From positions 5,103 through 69,102 of the forward strand of contig JAPYUT010000011.1 of the NCBI GenBank assembly GCA_029940475.1: a stretch of DNA of 64,000 nucleotides, written 5' to 3'. The position numbers and the translations under genes were made by a program. Shown piece after piece: positions 1-10,345 of this stretch; the stretch's first letter is position 1, and each line of letters begins with the position of its first letter. The notes beneath the pieces are model-generated. The model was not told the origin of the DNA, searched no databases, and saw only the letters and a program-made list of their open reading frames with translations. The DNA is from Verrucomicrobiales bacterium. Lineage in GTDB: Bacteria; Verrucomicrobiota; Verrucomicrobiia; Verrucomicrobiales; DEV007.

Positions 1-701
1 TGTTGCAGGTGCGTGAGGGTGAGCGTGAAATGACGGTGGTGATTTCCACCGACAAGGGGTTGTGTGGCGGACTGAACACCAACCTGATGCGTGCCGTGGC
101 CGACGAAAGCACGGATTCCAGTTCTTACGTCACTGTTGGCAGGAAGGGACGCGGCACGCTGGCGCGCAGCAAGAAGGACCTGGTTGCTGATTTTCCGGTC
201 AAGGATCCGGTTTCGTTCAGTGAGGTTAAGCCGATCGCGAAGTTTATTACCGAGAAATTTGAGTCGGGTGAATTTGATCGTGTCAGGGTTGCCTTCACGA
301 ATTTCATCAACACCATGAGCCAGCAATCCCATATTGCCACGCTCTTGCCGATCACGTCGGTGCAGTTGACCGGCAAGCGCGAATATGAGGGCATGGGTGA
401 TGGCGATGACATGGCGGAGGTTTATGAGTCGCCCATGGGAGGTGCAGTCTATACCTATGAGCCCGGCGCCGTCGCAGTGCTCGATAGCATCCTGCCGCAT
501 TATCTTAATTACCAGCTCTACCAGATGATCCTCGAGGCGCGTGCTTCCGAGCATTCCGCGCGCATGGTGGCGATGAAGAGTGCTACGGATAATGCCGACG
601 GCATGATCAAGGACCTGACCCTTGAATACAACAAGGTGCGGCAGGCTGCAATCACCGGCGAGCTCCTGGAAATCACGACGGCCCAGATGGCACTCGAATA
701 A
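1..701 (+). CDS. atpG: F1 ATP synthase gamma subunit, 5' end cut by the window
   Basis: This is the central-stalk gamma subunit of F1Fo ATP synthase, which couples rotation of the membrane c-ring to catalysis in the alpha3beta3 head. The reading frame is open from the first bases and shows the family motif STDKGLCGGLN near its left end. The C-terminal helix NKVRQAAITGELLEI, which inserts into the beta subunits, is also present. About 232 residues are visible against the usual 285-300, so roughly 60 N-terminal residues lie to the left of the window. atpD follows after 69 bases and then atpC, the standard atp gene order. The first in-window start codon is internal and is not the real start. Confidence 0.95.
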   Translation, partial: LQVREGEREMTVVISTDKGLCGGLNTNLMRAVADESTDSSSYVTVGRKGRGTLARSKKDLVADFPVKDPVSFSEVKPIAKFITEKFESGEFDRVRVAFTNFINTMSQQSHIATLLPITSVQLTGKREYEGMGDGDDMAEVYESPMGGAVYTYEPGAVAVLDSILPHYLNYQLYQMILEARASEHSARMVAMKSATDNADGMIKDLTLEYNKVRQAAITGELLEITTAQMALE

Positions 702-758
702 TGCTCCGCCCGGCGGCAATCAAGAACTTTAAAAAACAGAACCTATTTAATTAACTGA

Positions 759-2186
<1,428 letters not shown>

Positions 2187-2222
2187 CCGGGTGCCAATAG
2201 GAAAACTCCAGATCCTGCACAA

Positions 2223-2633
2223 ATGCCACTGAAGCTTGAAATCGTTACTCCTGAGAAGAAGGTCTTTTCTGATGAAGTGGACTCGATCGTGGTTCCTGGA
2301 CTCGAGGGCGAGTTCAATGTTCTCCCATCACATACGCCGGTGGTGACCATTATTAAGCCTGGAGAACTTACCTACAGCAAGGCCGGTGAGACCTCTTGTC
2401 TTGCTATCGGCGAGGGTTTTGTCGAGACTTCCAACGACACGGTTTCCGTCTTGGTGGACGTTGCCCTTGGTGAATCTGAAATTGATGAAAATGCTGTTGA
2501 GGATGCCCTTAAGCGCGCCGAAGAGGCACTCGCTGATACCACCGAGGACGATGAGAATTTTGCGGCTTTGCAGGCGGTTATCGCCAAGTCGCTCGTCCAG
2601 CTGGAAGTCAAGCGCCGCCGGCGTCGTCTGTAG
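2223..2633 (+). CDS. atpC: F1 ATP synthase epsilon subunit
   Basis: This is the small epsilon subunit of the F1 stalk, 136 residues. It has an N-terminal beta-sandwich with the typical opening LKLEIVTPEKKVFSDEVDSI and PGLEGEFNVLPSHTP. A C-terminal helical hairpin ends in a strongly basic tail (KRRRRRL). It starts 36 bases after atpD and is the last atp gene. The downstream 180 bases show no convincing intrinsic terminator. Epsilon contacts gamma and the c-ring and commonly inhibits ATP hydrolysis. Confidence 0.95.
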   Translation: MPLKLEIVTPEKKVFSDEVDSIVVPGLEGEFNVLPSHTPVVTIIKPGELTYSKAGETSCLAIGEGFVETSNDTVSVLVDVALGESEIDENAVEDALKRAEEALADTTEDDENFAALQAVIAKSLVQLEVKRRRRRL

Positions 2634-2815
2634 TGACGGGGCACTCTCTACGGGTGATTGGAGAGAACCTGTAGCCACATGGGGCTGTACCTGGCTTGCC
2701 TTGTTTATCGCATTGCTGGAGGAGCCATGAGGTGTCAATAGGCCTGCTGTGGTGAATTTCAGTTTTACAAGCGGCCTGCTTGCCGGATTTTGAGCAATAT
2801 CAATTGCCACTGATT

Positions 2816-3793
2816 ATGATGAATTTTCGCGGGACATCCGTTTTTTTTCTTTTGGGTTCCTTTGTTTGTTCGGCCTGTGCTGCTGCCGCTGACAAGGAGG
2901 CGAAGACCAGTATCTGGAGAGTGACCGGAAAGGATGGCGGGGCAACGGTTCTCCTTGCCGGCTCAATCCATCTTCTAAGCGAGGAAGATCATCCGTTGCC
3001 TGCCCTTTTTGAACAGGCATACAGGGCAAGTGATGAACTTGTGCTGGAGATTGCCTCCGGTGAGGATCCGGACTCGGAGGTGAAGAGTTTGCGCAGGGGA
3101 ATGTATGGCAGGGAAGGCAGGATCAGTGACGACCTCAGGCCTGAAACTTATGCCCGGTTGCGGAAGTTCCTGACGGATACGGGATTGCCTGCGGAGGCGA
3201 TGGATGGATTCCGCCCCTGGCTGGCAGCAATGACTCTCTCAATTACCGAGATGATGAAGCTTGGCGCGCGGCCTGAGCTGGGTGTTGATACTTATTTTGA
3301 AGGTAAGGCGATCAGGGACCATAAACCGGTAAGGGGACTTGAAACCACCGAGTTCCAGATTGGCATTTTCGCAGGAATGGAGAAAGACACGCAGGAGAAA
3401 ATGCTGCTTTCGACCCTGCGTGAAATGGCCACGATAGAGGATGATTTCCCGAGGATGGTGGAGGCTTGGCGCAGGGGTGACGAAGAGGCTATCGGCAAGA
3501 TTTTGCTTGAGTCCATGAATGCGGTTCCCGGCTTGCGCAGGGATGTTCTGGACAGGCGGAATCAGCGCTGGGTGAAGCAGATCAGTGCGTTCATGAAAGG
3601 TGATCAAACATTCATGGTGGTGGTCGGCACCGGGCACATGGTAGGCAAGAAGGGCCTGCTAAAGTTGTTTCAGCGTAAAGGTTTTCGTGTTGAAAGATGG
3701 CATGGCGAGCGGCGGGACAAGCCGGAAAAGAAGACACGGAGGTTTATCCCGGTTGGAATGAATCCGTTGGCGTTCACCTTGTCGTGTGGTTGA
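2816..3793 (+). CDS. TraB/GumN-family secreted protein
   Basis: This 325-residue exported protein belongs to the TraB/PrgY/GumN family, a putative metalloprotease-like fold known in bacteria from GumN and in archaea and eukaryotes from TraB. The signature GSIHLLSEEDHPLP lies near residue 43, and the downstream ELGVDTYF and GTGHMVGKKGLL motifs fit the family's conserved acidic and GxxH elements. The N-terminus has a hydrophobic signal peptide rich in Cys and Ala (about residues 5-25). I chose the ATG at 2816, or the adjacent ATG at 2819, because upstream TTG codons would add a non-signal extension. The substrate is unknown. The following gene begins at or just after the stop. Confidence 0.8.
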   Translation: MMNFRGTSVFFLLGSFVCSACAAAADKEAKTSIWRVTGKDGGATVLLAGSIHLLSEEDHPLPALFEQAYRASDELVLEIASGEDPDSEVKSLRRGMYGREGRISDDLRPETYARLRKFLTDTGLPAEAMDGFRPWLAAMTLSITEMMKLGARPELGVDTYFEGKAIRDHKPVRGLETTEFQIGIFAGMEKDTQEKMLLSTLREMATIEDDFPRMVEAWRRGDEEAIGKILLESMNAVPGLRRDVLDRRNQRWVKQISAFMKGDQTFMVVVGTGHMVGKKGLLKLFQRKGFRVERWHGERRDKPEKKTRRFIPVGMNPLAFTLSCG

Positions 3794-3815
3794 GAGTCCA
3801 GACACATTGATCCCA

Positions 3816-5300
3816 ATGCTGACCGAAGAGCTTACGTTGCAGTGCAGCCGTTGCGTTGGGTATTTCTTCGTGGTTGTTGTTCCGGGGAGCAAGGTGCGCT
3901 GCCCACATTGTGAGCTTGTCGCCGTGACCGGCGAATTTTCCCCGGTCCAGAGTGGTGAACTTTCGAGCGCTGCCGTGAATCCGCCACAGAGTGAACCGCT
4001 GGGCGAACATACAAACTACACTGTGGATGGCGAAGTCATGCAGTTCGGATGCCCGTACTGTGAGAGAGCGATGAAAATGATGATCAAGGAGGCAGGGGGC
4101 CTTGCTGATTGCCCGCATTGCGGGCTGGAAATCATCTCTCCAGACCCGGCTAATGGCAACGCCTCGCGGCTGACCGATGCAAGCAGGCGGCAACTGGGAA
4201 ACCTGATGCGTTTCAAGTCGGGGAATTTTCAAATGCAACAGGAACCGCTCAGCAGCAGATATGGATTCACGCCGCCGGTGCGCTTTGATTCGCGCGGTGA
4301 ATCCTCCCACGGGGATGCTCTCCCGGCAGGATTTCCTGATTTTCTTGAGGATGCCCCGGGAGCAGGGGTGCCAACCTCACAACAACCCCCTTCCAATCCC
4401 GCCCAGAGTAAAGTTGTCTTTTCGGCGACGGAGCCAATAGCGCCTTTCGATCGCGCAGGGCATCCTGAGGAGGAGGTTTTAACCCATGATGAGGCGCTTA
4501 ACGAGGATCGTGGCCGGGTTTTTGCCATTGCGGCCGGGTTTTTATTGCTCTTTTTGGGAGGGCTTTTTATTGCCCTGGAGCTTCGTCGTTGGCGACAGGA
4601 GAAAGCTCCCGGCATTGCTGCCGCGGAAAGATCCGGTGAAAGCTTAAGTGCTTTCGGTGCACGGCATGAAGATGCTTTTGCCCTGATCAAGAAGGCTGCG
4701 AGGGCAGGTTCCGTGGACCAGCTTCTGCCCTTGGTCAGATCAAGGAGGAGAGTTGAACCCCTGATCGGGGAATACTATCGGAGTAGGCCGGTTGAACCGG
4801 TTGAGCTCGTTGCGTTTGAGGATCCGGTGATCACTGAGGCTGCCGGTATACGTTACCTGCAATTGCGTGTTGTTACTGCTGCCGGCGACAAACGTCCCGC
4901 TGCCGTTGAGGAGACTGTTGCCGGTGGAATGGTTTTTGATTGGGAGCTGTGGGTGAATATTGCTGCGCTGGAGTGGTCTGAATTTCTTGACGAGCGTTCA
5001 ATTGAGCGACGCACGCTGAGGGTTTGTATTACCCGCAGCCTGCCGATCAATCGTTATTTTGAGGATGCCGGGCTGGAGGCGCAGGCAGGGTACGGGGTGA
5101 GGGTCCGGCTGGCTGGATCAACCAGTGCATTCTATGCCGTGTTACCGAGGGGGGATCCTGAAAGTGAGGCGGTGTGGCAGGCAACCTCATGGGAGCCGGG
5201 ACGGCGGGTGGTTGCCGATCTTTCCTTCCCGGAAGGTAAGGTTGAGCCAGGCAGGATCCTTGTTCACCGGATCCGGCAACCGCGCTGGCTGATTCCATAG
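3816..5300 (+). CDS. Double zinc-ribbon membrane protein of unknown function
   Basis: I do not recognise a named family. Counting from this ATG (494 residues), two CxxC pairs form one zinc ribbon (Cys10/13 and Cys29/32). A second ribbon uses Cys79/82 and Cys99/102. A polar Pro/Ser-rich linker follows, then one transmembrane helix at about 235-256 and a C-terminal domain of about 230 residues. The topology suggests cytoplasmic ribbons and an exported C-terminal domain, by inference only. An in-frame GTG at 3786 overlaps the previous stop and would add ten residues without a recognisable feature. The gene may be co-transcribed with the TraB/GumN gene. It ends 17 bases from the convergent rhodanese gene. 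Confidence 0.7.
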   Translation: MLTEELTLQCSRCVGYFFVVVVPGSKVRCPHCELVAVTGEFSPVQSGELSSAAVNPPQSEPLGEHTNYTVDGEVMQFGCPYCERAMKMMIKEAGGLADCPHCGLEIISPDPANGNASRLTDASRRQLGNLMRFKSGNFQMQQEPLSSRYGFTPPVRFDSRGESSHGDALPAGFPDFLEDAPGAGVPTSQQPPSNPAQSKVVFSATEPIAPFDRAGHPEEEVLTHDEALNEDRGRVFAIAAGFLLLFLGGLFIALELRRWRQEKAPGIAAAERSGESLSAFGARHEDAFALIKKAARAGSVDQLLPLVRSRRRVEPLIGEYYRSRPVEPVELVAFEDPVITEAAGIRYLQLRVVTAAGDKRPAAVEETVAGGMVFDWELWVNIAALEWSEFLDERSIERRTLRVCITRSLPINRYFEDAGLEAQAGYGVRVRLAGSTSAFYAVLPRGDPESEAVWQATSWEPGRRVVADLSFPEGKVEPGRILVHRIRQPRWLIP

Positions 5301-5310
5301 TGAGGGCAAG

Positions 5311-5338
5311 GCAGGTGTTAGCCGGTTTTTCCACCTGC
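5311..5338. terminator. Possible bidirectional hairpin between convergent genes
   Basis: GCAGGTG at 5311-5317 pairs with CACCTGC at 5332-5338 around a loop containing GGTTTTT. It lies between the plus-strand zinc-ribbon gene and the minus-strand rhodanese gene, and the rhodanese stop codon falls within the loop. There is no long U-tract, so terminator function is only plausible. Confidence 0.3.
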
Positions 5339-5734
5339 TTTCTTCCATGCGATGATTCCACCGTCGAGGTGGTAGACTGATTTGAAGCCCAGTCGCTTCA
5401 TTGTTGCAAAGGCGGCAGAGCTCCGGCTTCCGGACCGGCAATGCAGCAGGTAGATCTTTGTCCTGTCGAGTTTACCCAGTGCTGTTTTGAAATCCGCTGC
5501 AAGGAAATCCATCAGTTTGGCACTGGGGATATGGGCCTGCGCGTATTCTTTCGCCGTACGCACATCAAGGATTACAATGGATTTCTTTTCCCTCGTGAAT
5601 CTCGAAACAAGTTCCCTCGCGACCGTTGCGCTGATGTTGTGATGACCGGGTTTGTTGCCGGGGCTGGCTTGCTGAGCCGGGCCAGGAAGAGTTGTGAATG
5701 CAGTAACAGCCAAGAAAACAATCGTTGATTTCAT
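5318..5734 (-). CDS. Secreted single-domain rhodanese
   Basis: This is a single rhodanese (sulfurtransferase) domain of 138 residues behind a Sec signal peptide (KSTIVFLAVTAFTTLPG). The domain shows ILDVRTAKEYAQAHIPSA and the active-site loop HCRSGSRS, whose Cys would carry the persulfide, then HLDGGIIAWKKAG at the end. Periplasmic rhodaneses typically handle thiosulfate or act as persulfide carriers, but the substrate here is unknown. I start at ATG 5734 because it places the hydrophobic signal directly after a Lys. A longer start at 5770 would bury the signal. It is divergent from the CotH gene. Confidence 0.85.
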   Translation of the reverse strand: MKSTIVFLAVTAFTTLPGPAQQASPGNKPGHHNISATVARELVSRFTREKKSIVILDVRTAKEYAQAHIPSAKLMDFLAADFKTALGKLDRTKIYLLHCRSGSRSSAAFATMKRLGFKSVYHLDGGIIAWKKAGGKTG

Positions 5735-5844
5735 TGAGCCAATGATATCTCCCTGCACGGCAAAGTGCACGTATTTTGCTGTGTCTTTACAGTTGTCGTT
5801 AATCAGCGTAACTTATATTGCGGAGCGCTTACAATCCCCTCACG

Positions 5845-8800
5845 ATGCCGCTCAATATAACAGGTATTAATATCCTCCCTCTTTTTTGGGGTCTATTTTG
5901 CTTATGCACGGTTCTGGTGCCCCGGGTTTCGTGGTCAGCCCGGGTCGCTGATACAAAATTCAGCGTTGATCGCGGATTCTTTGAATCAGCTTTTGTACTG
6001 GAGATAAGCACGCAGACATCCGGTGCACAAATCCGCTTCACTACAGATGGCAGTGAACCGTCCCTGATCAATGGGCAGGACTATACCGCCCCGTTGATCG
6101 TGAACAGCACGACAGTGTTACGGGCGGCGGCATTCAAGGATGGGTTTAAGCCCACCGATGTGGATACGCATACCTATGTATTTCTCGACCAGGTCATTCG
6201 CCAGGCGGGCATTGGCCGGCCGGCGAGCTGGGGTGAGCTTGGTAATTTTGACACCGGGCCCGGCAACCTGCCGCCTGGTCCCTACCGGGCGGACTATGCA
6301 ATGGATCCCGATATTGTGGATGATCCACTCTACGCATCATCCATCAAAGGTGATTTACGATCAATTCCAACACTCCTGCTTGCATTGCATCCTGAGGATT
6401 TGTTCTCGAGTGAAACCGTGGCAATTGATGAGCACGGCAAGGTTGTCGAGACGCGGGGAATCTACCCGATTGGCAAGGGATTTGAGCGTGCTTGTTCTGC
6501 CGAGTTGATTCTTCCTGACGGTGCAACGGGATTTCAGATTGATTGCTCAGTGGAAGTGCAGGGGGCAACCAGCACTGATCGCTGGAAGACCGACAAGCTG
6601 TCCATGCGTTTAAAATTCAAGGCACCTTACGGTCCGAGTGAACTTGATTTCCCATTGTTCGGGGATGATGCCACAGACAGCATCAACACCGTGATCCTCG
6701 ATGCCACCAACCAGCAGGCGTGGACGCACCCGGTGCCGGCACAACAGTTGCGGGCCCAGTATATTCGCGATCAATTTGTCGGCGACCTGCAGAATGCGGC
6801 GGGAGGCGTAGCCCCTCACGGATGCTATGCGCATATTTATTTAAACGGACTCTACTGGGGCGTCTATTGTCTGCATGAGTTCGTTGAGGAGAGTTTCGCG
6901 GCGACCTATCGCGGCGGGGAAAAATCCAGCTACGATATCCTCAGGCATCGTGCGGATAATGTGGTTGCAGGCAGCGCGGACGGGTTCCTTGCCCTGCTGG
7001 CTGCGATCGAGGCCGATCTCGCCGTGAACGCGAACTATACGGCGGTTACCGCCCTGTTGGATGTCGGGGCATTCATTGATTATATACTCATCAATTTTTA
7101 TGCCGGTAATGCTGATTGGGCGTTTCAGAACTGGAATGCAAGTTTTCACCGTGGTGATCCGGCACGCAAATGGCTGTTCCATAACTGGGATGCCGAGAAG
7201 ACTTTCCAGTTTGTGATTGAGGACGTTACTGATGCTGATGACCCGGGAGCGCCAACGCATATTCATCAGCGGCTGCGCTTGAACCCCGCATATCGTCTTG
7301 CCTTTGCTGACCGGGCGCGGGCGTTGATGGCTCACGGCGGCATCCTCACCCCGGAGGTCGCCGCATTAATGTATCGCTCACGGCTTTCCCAGATCAACCG
7401 GGCGATTGTCGCCGAGTCGGCACGCTGGGGTGACAACCGCAACCCGGGTGCCCCGCCCTATACGCGGGTGAGCTGGCTCGCTGAGAGTGCCCGGCTGGCA
7501 GCTGATTTCTTTCCGGATCGCACCGCGGTTCTTCTTGCCCAGTTGGTTGCTGATGGCCTTTACCCGGTGGTTGCCGCCCCGGAATTCTCTCAACATGGCG
7601 GGGAAGTTTCCAGCGGGTTTATGCTGGGCATTACCGGGGTCCCTGGTACCGGCGAGATTTATTTCACGGTTGAGGGCACTGATCCACGTGGTTCCGGCGG
7701 CGCAATTGCGGCACAGGCCATTGCCGGGAACATAGTAAGCGTCCAAGAGAACATGCGCATTAAGGCGCGCGTGCGTGATATCGCCAGCGGTGACTGGAGC
7801 GCGCTGACTGAAGCGGTGTTCTTTATCCCGGGATCCTTCGCGGATCTTCGGGTGACTGAAATTATGTATAATCCCGGGGATTCGTCTGCGGCGGAGCTGG
7901 CAGCGGGGTTTGATGATGCGGATTATTTTGAGTTTATCGAGTTGCAGAATACGGGCTCCATTCCGATTGAGCTTACCGGGGTTACCTTCGATCAGGGGAT
8001 CCGGTTTACCTTTGGTTCGCACACCCTGGCGGCGGGAGAACACATTATCGTTGTCAATGACCTGTCTGCATTTGCGGAGCGCTACGGTGATGTTCCTGCT
8101 GTGATTGCCGGTGAGTTTGGCGGCAGCCTCAGTAATTCCGGCGAGAGAATTGCACTGGCAGGGCCCTTTGGCAGCCTGATTCAGGATTTCAGCTTTGATG
8201 ATGACTGGCATCCTCCAACAGATGGTGGCGGGCAGTCTTTGGTCACGGCGTATAATGTGTCCCTTCCCAATGATTGGAATATCCCCTCCGGATGGCGGGC
8301 GAGCACCTTTGAGGGGGGATCCCCGGGAGCAACGGATGTTGCCCCGCCTGTGCTCAGGATTACCGAGTTGAACTTTCATCCCGGCAATGCGCGCCCTGGC
8401 GAGGTGCTTGCCGGTTTCGAGAGTGACGATGATTTTGAATTTGTCGAGATCTTGAATACCGGACCTGACCCGCTTGAACTGGCCGGCTTCAGTTTTTCGG
8501 GAGCCTTTGATTTCACTTTCGACCCGCTTTTACTGGCTACAGGGGAATATGCGGTAGTCGTTTCGAACATCGCCGCGTTTACGCAACGCTACGGGAACGG
8601 GGTCATTGTGGCCGGTTCGTTTACCTCCGGGTCACTGAGTAACTCCGGTGAAGACATTGTCCTCACCGGGTCCTCAGGGGAGATTATCCACAATTTCCGC
8701 TATTCTGATGCCTGGGCATCCGCTGCGGACGGCATCGGGGCATCGCTGGTGGTGACTGACGAGGCAGCAGAACTCTTTGGCTGGAGTGAAGCGGCGCAAT

Positions 8801-9762
8801 GGCGTGCCAGCAGCCGCTGGGGAGGATCACCGGGGGCTATTGACCCGGATGCGAATCCCTCACCCTTGCGTATCAGTGAAGTGATGTTTAACCCGGGAGA
8901 CCCGGATGCAGGTGAAATAGCCGCCGGGTTTAATAACAATGATGATTTTGAATTCATTGAGTTGGCCAATACCGGGGAATTAGCAGTCGATATTTCAGGT
9001 TACAGCTTTGCGGGTGCCGTTGATGTCGTCCTTGGAAGCTACCTGCTTGCCCCGGGAGAAAAGGTCGTCGTGGTGAAGGATCAAGCGGCCTTTATTGAGC
9101 GATACGCAACCGCCGATCCTGTGGTTGGCGAATATCAGGGCAACCTGAAGAATGACTCCGAGGAAATTTTCCTGCTTGATCCTTTCGGCGTGAGCGTGCT
9201 GGAATTCACCTATGATGAGGCGTGGTATGAAGCCACTGACGGCGGTGGGCGCTCCCTGACGATCATTGATGAACACAGGCATCCAGTTTACTGGGGCGTT
9301 GCACAGGGCTGGCGACCGAGTGGCAATCCGGGAGGCACTCCCGGATTGGATGCAGATCCCTACTTCACATGGGTCTGGAGCGAGTTCCCTTATGTCATTG
9401 CCATGGATCCCGCGAAAGCTGGCGGAAGTATTGATGCGGATGGTGACGGCTTGTCCAACCTGATGGAATATGTTCTCGGGACTGATCCGTTATCTGCCGG
9501 TGGCCGGGGTTATTTCCAGTCAGTGATTGAGGTTGGTGATGAGTTATTCCTGGCCCTCACCTATCGGGTGAATGCGCAGGATGCACTTGTCGAGGTGCAG
9601 TTTTCACCGGACCTGGTGAACTGGCAGCCATTCGATCCGGTTTCCCAGTTGTATATCTCCGGGACTGCACCCGAGGGCACCCCGCAATTTACAGTGATTG
9701 ACAGTGCCGCGATCGATGCCGGCAACAACAGGCGTTTCGTGCGACTGAAGATTGTGCGCTAG
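5845..9762 (+). CDS. Large secreted CotH-kinase-like protein with chitobiase-type and three lamin-tail domains
   Basis: This exported protein has about 1305 residues. After a signal peptide comes a chitobiase/hexosaminidase C-terminal-like fold (FTTDGSEPS near residue 70). A CotH-type region at about 230-500 contains YLNGLYWGVYCLHEF and LFHNWDAEKTF. A second chitobiase-like repeat (YFTVEGTDPRG) is near 610. Three lamin-tail domains start near residues 662, 834 and 1004, each with an (I/L)xEx(M/N)(Y/F)xPG strand and an FEF(I/V)E(L/I)xNTG motif. The C-terminus has a DADGDGLSNLMEYVLGTDP calcium-binding stretch near 1196 and a final beta domain. CotH proteins are atypical kinases or surface-assembly proteins. 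This architecture is common in Verrucomicrobiota and is probably cell-surface. I chose ATG 5845 over TTG 5818 because the signal peptide follows it. Confidence 0.85.
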   Translation: MPLNITGINILPLFWGLFCLCTVLVPRVSWSARVADTKFSVDRGFFESAFVLEISTQTSGAQIRFTTDGSEPSLINGQDYTAPLIVNSTTVLRAAAFKDGFKPTDVDTHTYVFLDQVIRQAGIGRPASWGELGNFDTGPGNLPPGPYRADYAMDPDIVDDPLYASSIKGDLRSIPTLLLALHPEDLFSSETVAIDEHGKVVETRGIYPIGKGFERACSAELILPDGATGFQIDCSVEVQGATSTDRWKTDKLSMRLKFKAPYGPSELDFPLFGDDATDSINTVILDATNQQAWTHPVPAQQLRAQYIRDQFVGDLQNAAGGVAPHGCYAHIYLNGLYWGVYCLHEFVEESFAATYRGGEKSSYDILRHRADNVVAGSADGFLALLAAIEADLAVNANYTAVTALLDVGAFIDYILINFYAGNADWAFQNWNASFHRGDPARKWLFHNWDAEKTFQFVIEDVTDADDPGAPTHIHQRLRLNPAYRLAFADRARALMAHGGILTPEVAALMYRSRLSQINRAIVAESARWGDNRNPGAPPYTRVSWLAESARLAADFFPDRTAVLLAQLVADGLYPVVAAPEFSQHGGEVSSGFMLGITGVPGTGEIYFTVEGTDPRGSGGAIAAQAIAGNIVSVQENMRIKARVRDIASGDWSALTEAVFFIPGSFADLRVTEIMYNPGDSSAAELAAGFDDADYFEFIELQNTGSIPIELTGVTFDQGIRFTFGSHTLAAGEHIIVVNDLSAFAERYGDVPAVIAGEFGGSLSNSGERIALAGPFGSLIQDFSFDDDWHPPTDGGGQSLVTAYNVSLPNDWNIPSGWRASTFEGGSPGATDVAPPVLRITELNFHPGNARPGEVLAGFESDDDFEFVEILNTGPDPLELAGFSFSGAFDFTFDPLLLATGEYAVVVSNIAAFTQRYGNGVIVAGSFTSGSLSNSGEDIVLTGSSGEIIHNFRYSDAWASAADGIGASLVVTDEAAELFGWSEAAQWRASSRWGGSPGAIDPDANPSPLRISEVMFNPGDPDAGEIAAGFNNNDDFEFIELANTGELAVDISGYSFAGAVDVVLGSYLLAPGEKVVVVKDQAAFIERYATADPVVGEYQGNLKNDSEEIFLLDPFGVSVLEFTYDEAWYEATDGGGRSLTIIDEHRHPVYWGVAQGWRPSGNPGGTPGLDADPYFTWVWSEFPYVIAMDPAKAGGSIDADGDGLSNLMEYVLGTDPLSAGGRGYFQSVIEVGDELFLALTYRVNAQDALVEVQFSPDLVNWQPFDPVSQLYISGTAPEGTPQFTVIDSAAIDAGNNRRFVRLKIVR

Positions 9763-9776
9763 GATTTCAGGCAGGT

Positions 9777-10268
9777 TCACCCCGCCAGCTCATTGAGCTT
9801 GGCCTTGATGTCCGTGAAACTGGGCAATTCACCGGGATTATCATTGCTCTCGGCGTATTGAATGATGCCCTGGGCATCGATTACAAAGGCTGAGCGCTTG
9901 GGTACACCTCCCATGTTGAGGTTCTTGTCCGGCAGGAAACTCTCGTAGGCGATGCCATAGGCACTGGCGACATCGTGCTCGTAATCACTGGCAAGGGTGA
10001 TCCCGATTCCCTCCTTTTCTGCCCAGGCAGCCTGTGCGAATGGATTGTCCCCACTGATGGCAATGACTTTAGCGCCGAGCGCCTCGTATTCGGAGAGTTC
10101 GCTGGTGACGCTGCAAAGCTCCTTGGTGCATACGCCGGTGAAAGCCATGGGGACGAATAGCAGCACGACCGGGCTGCCGCTGTTTTCCGACAGGCTGATA
10201 TGCACCGGGCCGTCCTCGGCAAGGGTTGTCAGTTTGAAATCCGGTGCGCTGTCTCCAATATTAAGCAT
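9777..10268 (-). CDS. Peroxiredoxin (AhpC/TSA family, BCP-like)
   Basis: This is a thiol peroxidase of 163 residues that reduces peroxides. The motif PMAFTGVCTKELC places the peroxidatic Cys at 47. A second Cys at 52, five residues later, is the usual position of the resolving Cys in atypical 2-Cys BCP-type enzymes. Other family features are the opening GDSAPDFKL and the central VIAISGDNPFAQAAWAE. The start at 10268 is chosen because family homology begins exactly at MLNIGDSAPDF. Its start is about 80 bases from the divergent nitroreductase. It ends 14 bases from the convergent CotH gene. Confidence 0.92.
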   Translation of the reverse strand: MLNIGDSAPDFKLTTLAEDGPVHISLSENSGSPVVLLFVPMAFTGVCTKELCSVTSELSEYEALGAKVIAISGDNPFAQAAWAEKEGIGITLASDYEHDVASAYGIAYESFLPDKNLNMGGVPKRSAFVIDAQGIIQYAESNDNPGELPSFTDIKAKLNELAG

Positions 10269-10345
10269 TGTTTTCTGGTGGTTGAGTCTTTGGTTGGAGG
10301 CGAGTATATGGAGCGTTAAACGCATCGTCAACCCTTTCAACTGCA

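Noticed and set aside
7378-8379. A 333-codon minus-strand frame inside the CotH gene
   Set aside because: It is antisense to a protein with clear domains and shows no signal or motif of its own.
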